Assembly: GCA_036784855.1 (NCBI GenBank)
Contig: JAZDSV010000048.1
Location: 1-64,000, forward strand
DNA from: Aphelidium insulamus
Lineage: Eukaryota; Aphelidiomycota; Aphelidea; Aphelidiaceae
Length of the DNA stretch: 64,000 bases
Reading direction: 5' to 3'
In this document: positions 9,638-22,037 of the stretch, in pieces
Layout of the letters: each line of letters starts with the position of its first letter
Numbering within the stretch: position 1 is the stretch's first letter
Made by a program: the position numbers and the translations under genes
The notes under the pieces: generated by a model
Told to the model about the DNA's origin: nothing
Seen by the model: the letters and a program-made list of their open reading frames with translations, nothing else
Database searches by the model: none

Positions 9638-12600
9638 ATGATGGGCGACGTGTCGCAGTTGAAGAAGAAGGTTCACAGCGACGCTCCACCTGTAACTTCA
9701 GTCTCCGCCAGGACCCGGAATGGTTTGCACCACGCACACCTGAATAAGAGACATACGCAACAGACATTGGCGAAGAAGGCGCCCGCAGTCAATCCATACG
9801 CCGCCAAGAATACCATGTTTGACGAGCACTGGGCTGCCAAGCAGGAGCGTGCATTTGTCGAATGGATCAACCACGAGTTGAAGAGCAAGGACCTTGCTGT
9901 GGAAGGTGAAGATGCGCACATTAGCAGCAATGGCGCATACTTGTCGATTGTGTATCGAGAAAACATACGACGAGCTGCCTCCCTATTGTATCAGACGCCC
10001 GCAACAGAACTGGTGCTGTCCAAAGTGGAAAAGGTGAGTTACCAATTTTTATTTATCCCCCAATTGAATATGTGCAGGAAATTGAAGCGGGCCGCCTGGC
10101 ACTCAACTATGATCTGGACCTGCACATTGATTTGGGCGCTCGGAAACGCTTGCAAGATTTTTTCGGCAACTATAATTCATGCTGGTTGCGTGTGGGGCTG
10201 GAGGCTGCGCTTGGTTATACCAGCGATCACATCCGATCCGATGCCGACCTGATCAGCATGGTCTTTGAGGTATATCGTATTTGTTCATATTCAGCATTTT
10301 TTCGCCCACCTTGTTCAGAACTTGCCCGAGTCGAATACGAAAGAAAGTATTAAAGTCAGACACGCGGCCAAGAACAAAAAAGTGTTGAAACGGCTGCTAA
10401 TGGTGATTTATTTTCTTGACAAGGCCAAACACGCCAGGATTATTCCCTCGAATCCCTGTCTCTTTCGCAAAGTATGCGGAGTTGGTATGTTGTTCATATT
10501 TGCTAAACATCACAGGAGTCGTTGATAAAATCTTCCCGCGGAATGATTGTCGAGTTTTCGGCGGTTTTTCTTACGCGGGAAGGTGACGTCGTTCGCCATT
10601 TGTCGTACCTTGGATATACGCTCGACCATTCTCAGTTGCCAATCGATGAGTTTCAGTTCGTGGTGACAAATTTGGCGACTGATTTACGTGATGGCATCAT
10701 CTTGGCTCGTTTGCTAGAAGTGCTGTCTTCAAGTAACGCTTTGGTTCAGGTAAATCTTGATTATTATTCGACAGCGGTAACTGACCGTGTGACAGTCGCT
10801 TCGATTCCCCGCCAACACAAAGCAAATAATGCAGCACAATATGAAGCGCGTTTTTGAATATTTGGCCGCCCAAAATGTCCCTATGGATGGTTTTGTCACG
10901 GCAGACTCTGTGGTTGAGGGTCACCGCGAGAAAACATTGGCGTTAATCTGGAAGATTGTTTTCAATTGGAAAGTTTCGTTGATGGTTAGCCAAACGGAAT
11001 TGTCGGCAGAAATAGCTCAAATTCAACGGGTGCACCGCCAAGCTATACGTGACAAAAATTTAGATGTGACCATGGCGGTATGGTGCATTGCACGAGATCG
11101 CTGTACTTATCGTGCAGGAAAATGTGTACTTTCAGTCACCCGAGTTGTCGCGATTATTTCAATGGTGCCGCTTGATTTGCGGTCTCCAGTCCATCGCCGT
11201 GTTCAATTTCACCACCTCGTTTGCCGATGGCCGAGCTTTTTGTTGTCTGATTGCACACTATCATCCGGAAGTTTTATGCATGGATCAAGTAGCATCTGGT
11301 GTGACGATTGAATGTGATTCTCAAGAGGTAGGTGAAATTTCTTACAAACACTTCTAACTGTTGCATTGATAGGAAAGTAGACCATTTGAAGATGGCAACA
11401 GCGCATGGTTTAGTTCCTTCAGCCCACCAAAAAGAAAGCAGGAAGATTACTCGGCGATCAATTTTCGATTGCTTGCCAATGCCCTTGTCAAGCTTGGAAC
11501 AGTGCCTTCGCTATGTAAGTACTATTCGGGGCTCTTTAAGCTCATAGCGCAGTGTTACCTAAACAATCAAGTGGACACTCTCTGGATGAAAAGGTTGTTA
11601 TTCTATTTCTCAGCTATTTGGTTGGGCGCTTGTTGACTCTTCGTACCGAGATTACGGTTTGTCATTTGTGGCGTGGCTCTTCATTTATATACTTAACGTT
11701 CAGGCTGCAACTTGTGTTCAACGTTGGTTTCGTAGTAAATGGCAAAATACCGCCGTCAGCGCCGATTTGTCTCGCGCACAAACAGTGGTGGCGCGATATT
11801 GTCTCCGATATTGTCTGAAGAAACGATTGCATAAAAAGGTTGCTCTTCGTGAAGCAGCTGCCTCCATGATTCAAAAATGCTGGAGGCGCTATTCGCTCAA
11901 ATCAAAGCTGCACACACTGGTTTCAATAGTAAAATTTCAGGCTCGCTGCAAAGGGTTTCTGGCACGGCTCGATCTTCAACAGCGGCGGTTTGCAGTCAAT
12001 TTGATTTCCGAAGCGTACGTGCGTTGTAAATCTCGACGGCAACAGCAGCTGTTTCGGTGGGCTACCTGCCTCCAAGCATATTCTCGTGGATTTCTGGCCC
12101 GCCAGACTGTCATTGCGAAGAAGGAATCATTAAACAATGCCGCACGGTTGCTGCAAGCGACTTTCAAGATGGTGGCTCAGCGGCGCAGATACGAAACTCT
12201 TCGCCACGCCGCGAACATGATACAAGCACGTGTTCGCGCCCAGCAATTCATGAAGCGCGATCGAAGTGTATACCTTTGCCAACGTAGCGCACTCATCAGA
12301 CTGCAATCTTGGATGAAAATGCAGAATCAACGCCGCGCATATCAGAGCCAACTTGCCGTGGCACTAATGGTGCAAAGACGCTATCGAGCCACGTTATTGG
12401 CTCGTCAACAAAGAAACATTTATAATCGGCAAATATGTGCCATCATCGGATTCCAGCGGCGATATAGGAAATTATTGTTGGAGCGACGCACAAAACATGA
12501 ATATGAATCGACATGGCAAGCGGCTATACTCATTCAGTGTTCCTATCGATGTCACTTGGCTATTCGGCGATTCAAAATGGAAAAATGCGCCCGAAGAATA

Positions 12601-14009
12601 CAGAGCGCTTATCGTGGATATAACACGCGCAAGAAATACAAAAGCTTAAGAGCTGCGGTCAACGTCATTTCCGAACATCGCTCGGCGCTACTACTCTGCC
12701 GTTCGGACCGCAAATACTATCTTGCTTTGCGCAAGAATGCTGTGGTTGTACAGAAGCATCATCGATCTCGGATCGCTGCTCGAATTCGACGTAACAAACG
12801 CTTGCAATTATCGGTACGTCGCTCAGAAGCGGCAACGACAATCCAGTCTTTTGTGCGGGGTCATTTTGCCCGTCAACAAGTTCGGCGCATGGTTCTGGCC
12901 GCATCTACCATCAGTCGTGCGTACCGCGCTTTCAGAGCGAAAAAAATGTATGAAGCGAATGTGAAGTGGAGGCAGGCTGTGCTCGCCCATGTTCGTGGCT
13001 TTTGTCTTCGGGAGAGATTGAGACGTCAGAAGCAGGATCACTTGCAGCGCGAAGAAAAGAAGCTATGGTCGGTCACGCGAATCCAAGCAGCGTTTCGAGG
13101 CCGGCGTTGTCGTTTGGAGTTGGCAACCAGGAGAACAAGTGAAGAACGCCTGCTCTCGGCGGTCGTGGCCATGCAACGAGTGTGGCGCCGAGGCTCACAT
13201 CGTAGGCTGTTCAAGCGCAAGATTAAATGTGCCCTGCGTATACAAGCGTTCTGGCGCGGGTGTCGAGTTCGACACCTTGGAAGGCCAGTGTGGAAGAGGC
13301 TTCGTAGCCGCCTCGAGGTGGTGAACCAGGCGGCCCAAGAACATATGACGCTTGGGAAACGAACGGAAATGGCACTCGACATTCTGATGAAGAGCCCGAA
13401 TCTATCGCTAGTAATGAAGGGTGTGTATCATCTGGGTGAGTGGGTACCTGTGTGACATTCACTGAAGGACTGACATTTGGTAGACTCTGTGACCCGGCTG
13501 TCCAAGGAGTGCTGCGTGCGCCTGATCCATCACGATGCAATCGGTGTTATACTGCGTTTGATCAAATCCTGCAATCGTAGTCCACCGCACATGGAAGTGT
13601 TGAAGCACTCGGTAAATATCGTCAAGAACCTATCACAAAACACCGAGACTGCCGCTGCGTTCTGCAACGATCAACAAGCGCTCGACATATTGACAGAGTT
13701 GCTGACAAAATATCGCGAAGTTGATTACATCTTTGAGGCCACTGCATCCATACTGAAGGCGCAATGTCAGATTGAGTCGCGCAAACAGGTCTGTGCACTA
13801 CATACTAGCTGTAAGATACTCTCTGACACATTGTTTAGCTGCTGCGCAATAGTCCAGAACTGATGCGGCGTATCACAACCAGTGTCCAGTACATGGAACG
13901 CAAGGTCGACTTGGATCTGAAAGTTCGATCACGCACGGCACTGAAGCCAGCCTCAAAGTACCACGCCCAGCTGTCGGCAATCCGCGCAGTGCTGGCTGTG
14001 TTACAGTAA
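9638..14009 (+). CDS. ASPM: ASPM / abnormal spindle homologue
   Basis: Many exons: 9638-10033, 10078-10269, 10319-10471, 10516-10749 and so on, to a stop at 14007-14009. The N-terminal part has the AFVEWINHEL segment found before the calponin-homology region. A CH domain follows (GDVVRHLSYLGYTLD, PIDEFQFVVTNLATDLRDGI, then HREKTLALIWKIVF). A second CH-like segment (LSRLFQWCRLICGLQSI, FNFTTSFADGRAFCCLI) lies around 11.1-11.3 kb. One long exon from about 11.7 to 13.4 kb encodes many IQ motifs (for example AATTIQSFVRGHFAR, ALRIQAFWRGCRVR), expected calmodulin-binding sites. The C-terminus is ARM-like (VTRLSKECCVRLIHHDAIGVI). ASPM acts at spindle poles and basal bodies. The order of parts matches the family, with fewer IQ motifs than vertebrates. 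Confidence 0.9.
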
Positions 14010-14106
14010 TGAGCCGCATTTCCAATATATATTTCTGCTTTTACTATGGGTATGCGTATTTATGCTATGGCTTTTGATCTGATGTGTATTCAATCGTGTA
14101 TTCAAT

Positions 14107-14300
14107 ATGGCCGCATTCGGAGGGTGCGTAGGTGCAGCTGCACTACCTTTGGACTACGACGCCGACGTTATTAATGCCTTAAACTGTAAAGGTAAGACTG
14201 CTCTGCAGCTAGCGCAAGGAAATAAGGGAGAGAGCACACTCAGGTCCGTGAATTTCTCTTGAACCGCGGTGCCTTCGACGAAACGACAGCTAGTAGATGA
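14107..14300 (+). pseudogene. Ankyrin-repeat remnant
   Basis: The frame from ATG 14107 includes NCKGKTALQLAQ, the first helix of an ankyrin repeat, and stops at 14262. A second frame from 14241 carries on with QVREFLLNRGAFDETTAS, the matching second helix and loop, stopping at 14300. One frameshift separates the two halves. This looks like a single decayed repeat from a lost ankyrin gene, in the space between ASPM and CSN1. Confidence 0.5.
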
Positions 14301-14367
14301 TCTGCTACCCGCAAATATCAATATTTTCGCACTCTCGATTGTGCACAGCAGTTTGAAGTTATATGTA

Positions 14368-16108
14368 TTACGCTTGCAACTGGTCCATCCAATTATTGCT
14401 GATGCCAGCAAACCCCGTTTGAGTTGTCTGCAGCGTTGGGCTTGAGGTATCGCCAAGAGGTGGATTTGCAATCATTGCTCTGGCGATGCTGGTGTGCAGC
14501 AGCGTGTGCGTGAGTTGTTTCTCGTAGCGCTGCAGTCGTTCCACGGTGTTGGCCACAAGGTCACCGCGCACATCAGGCTCATCTATGTACAGGACCTGCA
14601 ACGCATTTATGTATTGCAATTGTATAGATGCAATAATACAATACCTTGTTGTGCAAGTCAATGCGAGCATTCCTGAGTTCTTCATTCAGTATCAGTTGAA
14701 AGTATCGATCGACCAGCATGTCGGTATCGATGCCCAGGTCTGCGCTGGCCTTGGATAGATCGACCCGCGTGAACGGGACGATATATTGCGTCAGTATCCT
14801 GGTGCACACTAATTGATATGCGGAGTCGACAACACCGTTGAGGAACATGTCGCACGCCAAGTCTGGCTTGAGAGCCTCCAACTTTGCAAGAAGCTGCTTG
14901 TAACGAGCGGACACAAGCATCTCTAGAAGCTCACGGTAGAGCGGCTCCAGCTCCAGGCACTGCTTCAAGAATGTCTTCTTTCCACCAGACGAATCCAGAA
15001 AGTGGCCTTTAATCTCGTCGCGGTCAAAAGAAACCAGAACGCACAACACCGCGTAGATGGCGAGATCGTTGGGAGAAACAAGCTGATTTCATGAGTGATA
15101 GTATGAATATGCATTAAACAATTTCATACTTCAATACAGTAGTCGGAGAGGGAGGCAGTTGCAGGAGCAGCAGGCAGTGACCGCAGCAACACTGCACACT
15201 CGCGAAAGTTCTTGCCGCCCATCAATTCAGCCACGGCCCAGGCAGTCTTGGCTTTGCACAGCATCTGTTTCAATTCCATCTCGTGTTGCGGCTGAGCGCC
15301 CGATCTCGTTGTAGTTCCACCACCAGTCGGAGTAGACACCGCACCACCTTCTCCCACAGACCCGTCGATGTTTAATGCAAACGAGATGGTCTGCGATGCA
15401 TCCCTCAACTCAAGGCTCATCTAGTCACATAAAAAGATAAAATTAATTAAACATCAATGAACAGTTACTGACGTTCAAACACTCACCCGCACCATGTCCA
15501 AGTTCGCGGTGGCATTGTGGTAGGCAGTGGTGGCATACTCGCGCTCTTTGACGCAGTATACCAGCGCACGCTCCAGTTGCCCGTCATTGTACAGATGCTG
15601 TGCCAGATCACGGCATCCCATCCGTATGCTCTCCCGGATCAGATTGTGCTTGTACTGTCGCAATTCCGCCTCGAGCCGCTGCGTACGTGCCGCAGACTCG
15701 GTCTGGAGGCGTACGACACGTTGGGTGTCATCCGCCGCCATTTCTGACGTGTATGCCGCGGTGCCCGCTTGGTGTTGTAGTGCTTGCGCAACCTCGGACA
15801 GGAGCAGAGACGACACTTGCTTCTGCTGGAGCAAGTGCTGACGCGCCTGCAGCAGGGCATTGATGCGCAGCGACGGGCAGCAACTGGCCACAAACATGGC
15901 ACGGCGGTACCGAGCATGTCCTTTTACAAGAGATCACGTCAGTGCACGTGCATGAAACGTCTACACCCACAGTACACTTGCCTGTGGCGGGGTAGTTAGC
16001 CAGGTACGCAGTCAGGTCCCAACTGGGTGTGGTGGTAGCCGGCAAGACCACTGCCGCCGACAGTGCCGTAGACACAGCGGCGGCTGGAGCAGACGCGGCG
16101 GTGTCCAT
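14368..16108 (-). CDS. CSN1: COP9 signalosome subunit 1
   Basis: About five exons, ATG at 16108, stop at 14368. The N-terminal exon (WDLTAYLANYPATG) joins through a GC-AG intron (GCAAGT donor) to HARYRRAMFVASCCPSLRINALL, matching the family's block before the helical repeats. Then come RLEAELRQYKHNLIRESIRM and DLAQHLYNDGQLERALVYC, which are classic CSN1/RPN7-type TPR-like helices. The PCI domain is in the C-terminal exons (FTRVDLSKASADLGID, ARIDLHNKVLYY). CSN1 scaffolds the signalosome that removes NEDD8 from cullin-RING ligases. RPN7 is the nearest alternative; the LRINALL block and tail favour CSN1. Confidence 0.87.
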
Positions 16109-16111
16109 CAC

Positions 16112-17101
16112 GACTGCGGTTTAATACGATTCTGCTTATATTCAGTCTAACGACATATTCACACTGGAGCTGCGACTGATACATATGAAACGATACCACG
16201 ACATCCACAAGCGGTAGCAGTATAATGGTTTGCCAAAGGTTTAATGTCATATCCCACGGGAAACCCACGGGAACGACTCCATGCTTGGCTTCTATACGGA
16301 ACATCTCTACTCGGACAGATTCATCAATTATCTATGTGAGTGGCGTGATATCAAGTCATTGGTGGATGTGACGCGTTTGCCAGTTGGCTTGAACGACTGT
16401 GAGATCCGTATTGTGACACCACAGCACCATGGCGGAACCAATGTGCTTCAAAGTGGTTCACACTGGCAACACGGTCGACTGGATGAATATGCCAAGTGCC
16501 AAACGTCAGCCGATTCATCAACCGCTGACGTATCTGAGACCTGATGCAATTGGAATGTTCGAGGTTCGACAATCGAACGAAGTCCAAATGTGGAGACAAA
16601 TTTTCCAACAGCGTAAAAAAATCGTTGGCCTTGCGCAATGGTAACCGAGAACAGATGTCTCATTGCCGGAATATCTCAGCTCCAGTGACAAGAAGAATCT
16701 TGGAGTAGGGAGGAATGGCAAAGTCGTAGCCAGCAACCAAGTTGAAGTGAATGCTGTCCAAAAGTTCATTGGAGACGGCCCTTATCTGCGAATCGTGATG
16801 GTATATCCACATGAATTCAAGCGCACTACGGCCGACTCCCTACCAAGACAGGCAAATGCAGCCGACCACGGGATTGACATTGTAATCTCGTAAGAGGTAA
16901 CCACCGCAAGATATTAGGAATCGAGTTAGTTGATCGTATCAAATGCATGAAGTCTATGTCGTCCCAAGTAAATGTTGTTTACTTTTGAACAAATCTTTAC
17001 AGGTAAATAAATATAGCGCATGAAGGCGGCAGGCAATTCAGCGTGGAGACAAAACACTGCCACAACGTGAACAGTCGCCCGCAAACTCCTCAAACGCGAT
17101 T
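16112..17101. other. Intergenic stretch with broken open frames
   Basis: About 990 bp between two divergent genes. Short open frames on the + strand at 16281-16544, 16429-16644 and 16663-16893 overlap or follow each other in different frames. None matches a family I know. They could be a decayed insertion or chance. Promoters of CSN1 and the CDGSH gene should lie at the two ends. Confidence 0.35.
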
Positions 17102-17645
17102 ATGGGCGACGTTGAAGATTTGAAGCCGTGTCCGAACCGCGTACGTACTTCGCGCTCGTGCCTCTGTTGCCATACCACCCAGTGACCATGGTGTATAGTT
17201 TAAATCCGCCATGGTGGAGGGCCTGGTGCCCGGCGAGGAAAAGTGGTGGTGCCAGTGTGGCCTGTCCAAGTCGCAGCCGTGGTGCGATGGCAGCCATCGT
17301 GGTACCGGCTTCTCGCCACTCAAGGTTTGAGCGTATTATATAAGTACAATTAATACCATTAGTCTGACTGTCAATGTAGTGGACGGTGCCTGCCGACACC
17401 AAGGACAAGGCGTGGCTGTGCCAGTGCAAGTACAGCAACAATAAGCCGCTTTGCGATGGAACACGTAAGTTCTTGATCAGTTGACAATGAGAGCCTGCAC
17501 TCACACTAATCGCATGGACACAGACAAGGCAGTCAAGCTGACTTATGCGGCACAGGTGGCCGCATGCACCGCCGACCATTCGACCACACAGCTGTGCACC
17601 GCGTGTGGCTTCTCTCCGCTGGCCGCTGATCCCACTGCTGCCTAG
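17102..17645 (+). CDS. CISD3: Two-domain CDGSH iron-sulfur protein, CISD3-like
   Basis: Four exons: 17102-17140, 17199-17324, 17380-17464 and 17524-17645. All joins keep frame, giving about 123 residues. Two complete CDGSH signatures are present: [16 protein letters not shown] and [16 protein letters not shown]. Each supplies the three Cys and one His that bind a 2Fe-2S cluster. Two CDGSH motifs in one soluble chain is the layout of CISD3 (MiNT), a mitochondrial protein. There is no TM anchor. A classic targeting peptide is not obvious: the first residues, [13 protein letters not shown], are acidic. The C-terminal tail adds a CTACG pair. Confidence 0.85.
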
Positions 17646-17737
17646 ACACGCTGCCTACATAAATTGTCCCCGCCAAGTGTCCAGATTATTTACAACACTT
17701 TCATCTCTAGTAGTATTTTCATTGGACATCTCGGTTG

Positions 17738-20700
17738 TCATAGAGGCTTGCCTGTGACCTCACTCACAAATTGCGCGGCAGTTTGTGAACGTATGGTTCG
17801 GTTCTTGGCATCAGATGCCGTGGCAAGAAAGTTGGGCGCCACATTACCCAGCAGATTCTCCAGCTCGTTTCCCTCAAACGCCTCGCCATCCACTTGCAGC
17901 CTGTCCACCAGCTGTTTGGCGGCAAATACACTATCGTCCATACTGTCGGTGGCTGCTCTCACCGCTTGCTCCAGGCTCTCGGCACTCTGCAGCTCTTCCG
18001 GTGTCTTGTGGTTCAAGAACACTGCGTGTGTGTGTGTGTGTGAATATATGCAGTTTGTATGAGTGCATTGTACGTACACCGCAAAAAGTCCCGAAAGCCA
18101 ATTGACGTCGAGACGGTGCCAGTGTCCAGCGCCTGCCTGTATTTTATCTCGTTCATCATGGTGTCGATTTCGGCTTCAGTGGGGAAGAAGCCGGCAGCCC
18201 TCATCAGGCTCGGCACCTGGTCAATGGACACGTGGTCCGTGAACTCTCGCACTGCCGTGGTGTCCTCGCCTTGGCTGTTCACAGCGAGATAAGTGCGTAA
18301 TACCACAATAATAACAATATACACACCTCTTCAGCTGGGCGTAGTAGAACAGGTCTTCAATCTTGCGGTAGAGAGGGCCGTCTGGGCCGCCGGGAAGTAG
18401 CGATAATACAGCGCCGTACTCATCTCCGGCGCTCTGCACCTGATCACGCAGAGCCTGCTTGTTCAACGACCACACATGCAGCGCCTCGTCCACTGCACCA
18501 GCCGTGTAGCACTGCTTGCCGCTGTCCAGTACGGCCATTGCAGATAACTGAAAGATTAATATCTGCGTATGTGATGATAAAGTGGCACACTTGCCGGCCC
18601 GACATGCGCAGTCATGGCCATCACGCGATATGGATTTCCAGTCAGCGGCAGCAGCAACATGCCAATTACGCCGCTGGCCGTGCGGAACAGCATAACTTTG
18701 CCATCAGAGTCGTCGCTGTTGTTCTTTGCAGCCAGCAGCTCCACGATGGGCGAGCCGAGTTGCGGGCCCTGCACCGTGCGGCGAATGTTGAGCGTGCCCG
18801 GGTTTACCAGTTTCAGTTTGTCGCCGGCGGCATACATCCAAAAGCGTTCTTCGTGCGCCGCATAAGGATAGGTGCACACTGCTGTCGGTACCTCGGTCTG
18901 TTCCAGCTTCAGTCGTGTCTACTCAGCATAGGTAAGACTTGATGCATACTAAAACAAAATTTAATCAAGTACCTGCACGTTGACACCGCTGGCCTTGTTA
19001 CACGCATCCAAGTCATAAACAACAATGTGGCGATCATGGCTGAAAGAGACCAGGGCGTTGCGCAAGCCGTTTGCCGGCTCAAACTTGAAGTGGAAAATCG
19101 CCTTGGAGTGGCATACATAGCTGCCAAGCAGTTCGAACGCCTCAGCTGTCTCGGCGCCACGGATGTACAGTGACATCTTTCCCGCAGCATCACCGAGGGC
19201 CAGCAGCGACGCATCGGCATTGAAAGCCATGGCAGTGATTTGCGCGTGCACTGTCCATTCCCATGGCACCGGATCCTCACGTGCATTAGTCGTATCAAAC
19301 ACTTGCACGTCGCCACTGACGCATCCAACCGCTACATATCGCTGTTTAAACTGTGCAAGGGTCAACAATGAACTTGCCGAGGAAGTGGCCGTCGCTGCTG
19401 TATCGCAGCATGGATGCCCTGGCAGGCAATTTAGCAGACCATGCGGTAGGAAGATTAATGGAGCGGTCCAAGAGACACACGCGATTATTGTCACGGCCAC
19501 CACAGAGCGCGACGGCGAGCAGGTTCTGCGTGGGATGCACGGCCAGCGCAGACACACCGCCACTCAGCGGCTCCAGACACAGTTTCGGCTGGTGTGCCGC
19601 TGTCTGTTCCAGTTGATGCTGCGCCTCCATCTCGTACACCCGATTCCCCTCGCCCACAATCAACATGGCTGGCATGGCAAACTCCGTTGAATCAACTCCA
19701 GGTGCCACCGGGCTGCGCAACACAAACGAACTGATGGCACCGCACCCCAGATGCTCGAACCACGCCACCAGACGGAAACGCAAATCATGCACACGGATGT
19801 GCCCCTCGCTGCCGGCCGTGAATATGTAGCCACCGCTGGCCGCGACACAGTTCAGAGCACCGGCATGCAGTTTGATGAGGTTGACGGCGGCTTTCTGCCC
19901 GCGTGGTTGCAGTTGCAGAGTCAAATTCGTCAATGACCGGTCCGACCACACAATCAGACTGTAGGCATTAGTATATAATACATACATCCATATACAAGAT
20001 AATACCTTCCATCGGTGGTGGAAGAGACGGCATGCGGTGGAATTACTTCAATGGCATCGTCTGACGTTTCTGCCAACGTGGTGGAAACAAATGTAGAAGT
20101 GATCAGCTCGAATGTGCCGGCATTCTTAAAATCTCTATAGCAGGTAACAGAAAGTGTGAGCAGACCATAAAAGTTATAAGACATACTGTGGAGTGTAGAG
20201 CGGTGTGAATTGCTTCAACTCATCGGCGGTCCAGGTGTAAAACAGCGTAGTGTGCCGCCCGCTGCTCATCAGCTCGTGTGGATCCTCCGCGTTGAATGCA
20301 ACGTGGTGGTGCACGTCCCCGTCCCCGTCCACTTGCAGCGAGTAGAGTGGCTCATCTCCCTCCGTAGTCCACTCCCACACGCACAGAACCATGTCTGCGC
20401 AGAATCGATAAAACCTGACACCCAAACTAATAACTAATACTTGCACGTACCCTGGCTGATGGAGGTAATGTACTTGCCACATGCACTGATTGCCAGCGCG
20501 GTGATGGCATAGTCGCCGTGTGGCCGGAACCACGTCTTGGCCGCCACCCCACTGGCACAGTCCCAGACAATCAGCGTGTTGTCGGCGGCATCGCCAGCGT
20601 CGTAATCCTCCACCGCACAACAGTCGGCCGTGATTAGCCACTTTCTATCGGCGCTGGCCGTCAGACACTGCACCCTGCCCACCTGCCGGCATATGAATAC

Positions 20701-21011
20701 ATTGATTTCTCCTATGTGGGAGAACATATGTATATGCCGTACATGTCCCTTGAGAAGGCGTCGCTCCTTGGTGGCGCATTCGTGCAGCACAACAGTGTGC
20801 CCAGATGCCAGGGCGACCACCTATCTCTCAATATCAGGTGACGACATTCATATGAACTTGCCGGCCGCTTGTGACTGTCTGCTGGCGGGGTGATGCACTG
20901 CACGGCCACATCACTGTTTACACCCAGACACTGCACCAGATCCTGGCCGCGAGCGATAAGTGTCAGTGAGAAGCATGTTAATACAGCTGCTGCAGTCACT
21001 TGCAAATGCAT
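17738..21011 (-). CDS. CFAP251: CFAP251/WDR66 axonemal WD-repeat protein
   Basis: About ten exons. First plausible in-frame ATG is at 21011; an alternative first exon beginning near 21080 could not be joined in frame. WD40 repeats run through the gene, for example DNTLIVWDCASG, DMVLCVWEW, GHIRVHDLRFR and VQVFDTTNARED. The C-terminal exons hold an EF-hand-like stretch (VPSLMRAAGFFPTEAEIDTM) and a conserved helical tail, the order found in CFAP251. In other eukaryotes this protein belongs to the calmodulin- and radial-spoke-associated complex at the base of spoke RS3 in motile axonemes. Its presence implies a flagellated life stage. A (GT)n tract sits in the intron near 18023-18042. Confidence 0.85.
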
Positions 21012-21485
21012 GCGGAGGTATCTCGTCGTTGACGGTGGCCGTGGTGGAGGTTTGTGGCGCCGCCCCGGTGGTCGTTGACATCTCTGTCAGTAAATTTGCA
21101 GCTCTCTCTATATTTGCAACAGTGTACATATCTGTGCTACATAACATGCGCCCATAATCAAGCTCTTGAATTACGGCCTATGTCACCAGTGCAAGGGTCT
21201 GTGTACGTATGTGTTGACAACCTAGTCTGCCTACTCCATGATCAGTTTGTGGCATATACAACGCGGCGTGTGAAGTGACGGTGCAACAGCATGCATGGTA
21301 ACTTATGCCAGTTGTAAATATACATTACATTATATTACATGTTTTATATTACATTGCATGAGGTGCAGATGCAATGTTTGGCAGGAAGAAATGTATGGCA
21401 GGCAGGAAAGAAGAAAATCCACTCAATGCATCATTATCCCTCACCGTCAATCACACGACACAATTTCATTAACCAACGGCAAAAT

Positions 21486-21953
21486 ATGGAGGACAAGAAG
21501 CCGGCGCTGAACGACAACGGCGGCGCTGCCCCGGCGGCCAAGACCGAGGACAAGAAGGAGGTGGAACACATCAACATCAAGGTGGTCAGCGCGGTGAGTT
21601 CTGCTATGGCGCTTTCTCGCATTGTGGCATCTATATATATGATACGCGCTCATGCACAACGCTAATCGTGCCATTATTGTGTGCGGTAGGACGGCAGCGA
21701 GGTCTTTTTCAAAGTGAAGCGCACCACCCCGTTCAAGAAGATCCTGGACGCCTACTGCTCACGGCAGGGCAAGTCCACCGCTGACGTGCGATTTGTATTT
21801 GACGGCGAGCGCATCCAGGAGACTGACACGCCCGAGTCGGTCAGTAGACTTCAACTTTGTATGTGTATAACTAATAATAAATCACAGCTGGAACTGGAGG
21901 ACAATGACAAGGTGGAGGCGATGGTGCAGCAGGTTGGCGGTGCTGGATTGTAG
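21486..21953 (+). CDS. SUMO: SUMO
   Basis: Three exons: 21486-21593, 21690-21839 and 21888-21953; 107 residues. An acidic/Lys N-terminal tail is followed by the ubiquitin fold: HINIKVVSADGSEVFFKVKR, then TPFKKILDAYC, then RFVFDGERIQETDTPESLEL, ending MVQQVGGAGL. The di-glycine followed by AGL shows a precursor that a SUMO protease would trim to GG. SUMO is joined to lysines of nuclear proteins. Length and motifs are typical. Confidence 0.95.
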
Positions 21954-22037
21954 GACAACAGCATGCCTATGTACTCTATTCACACTCCAAGAGAAACATG
22001 CATATTCAAATTGTGTTATAATGTGTGGTTGTGTATT

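Noticed and set aside
21012-21147. Upstream start for CFAP251 with a Thr-rich leader
   Set aside because: No GT-AG pair joins this frame to the WD-repeat frame in phase, so the ATG at 21011 was used.
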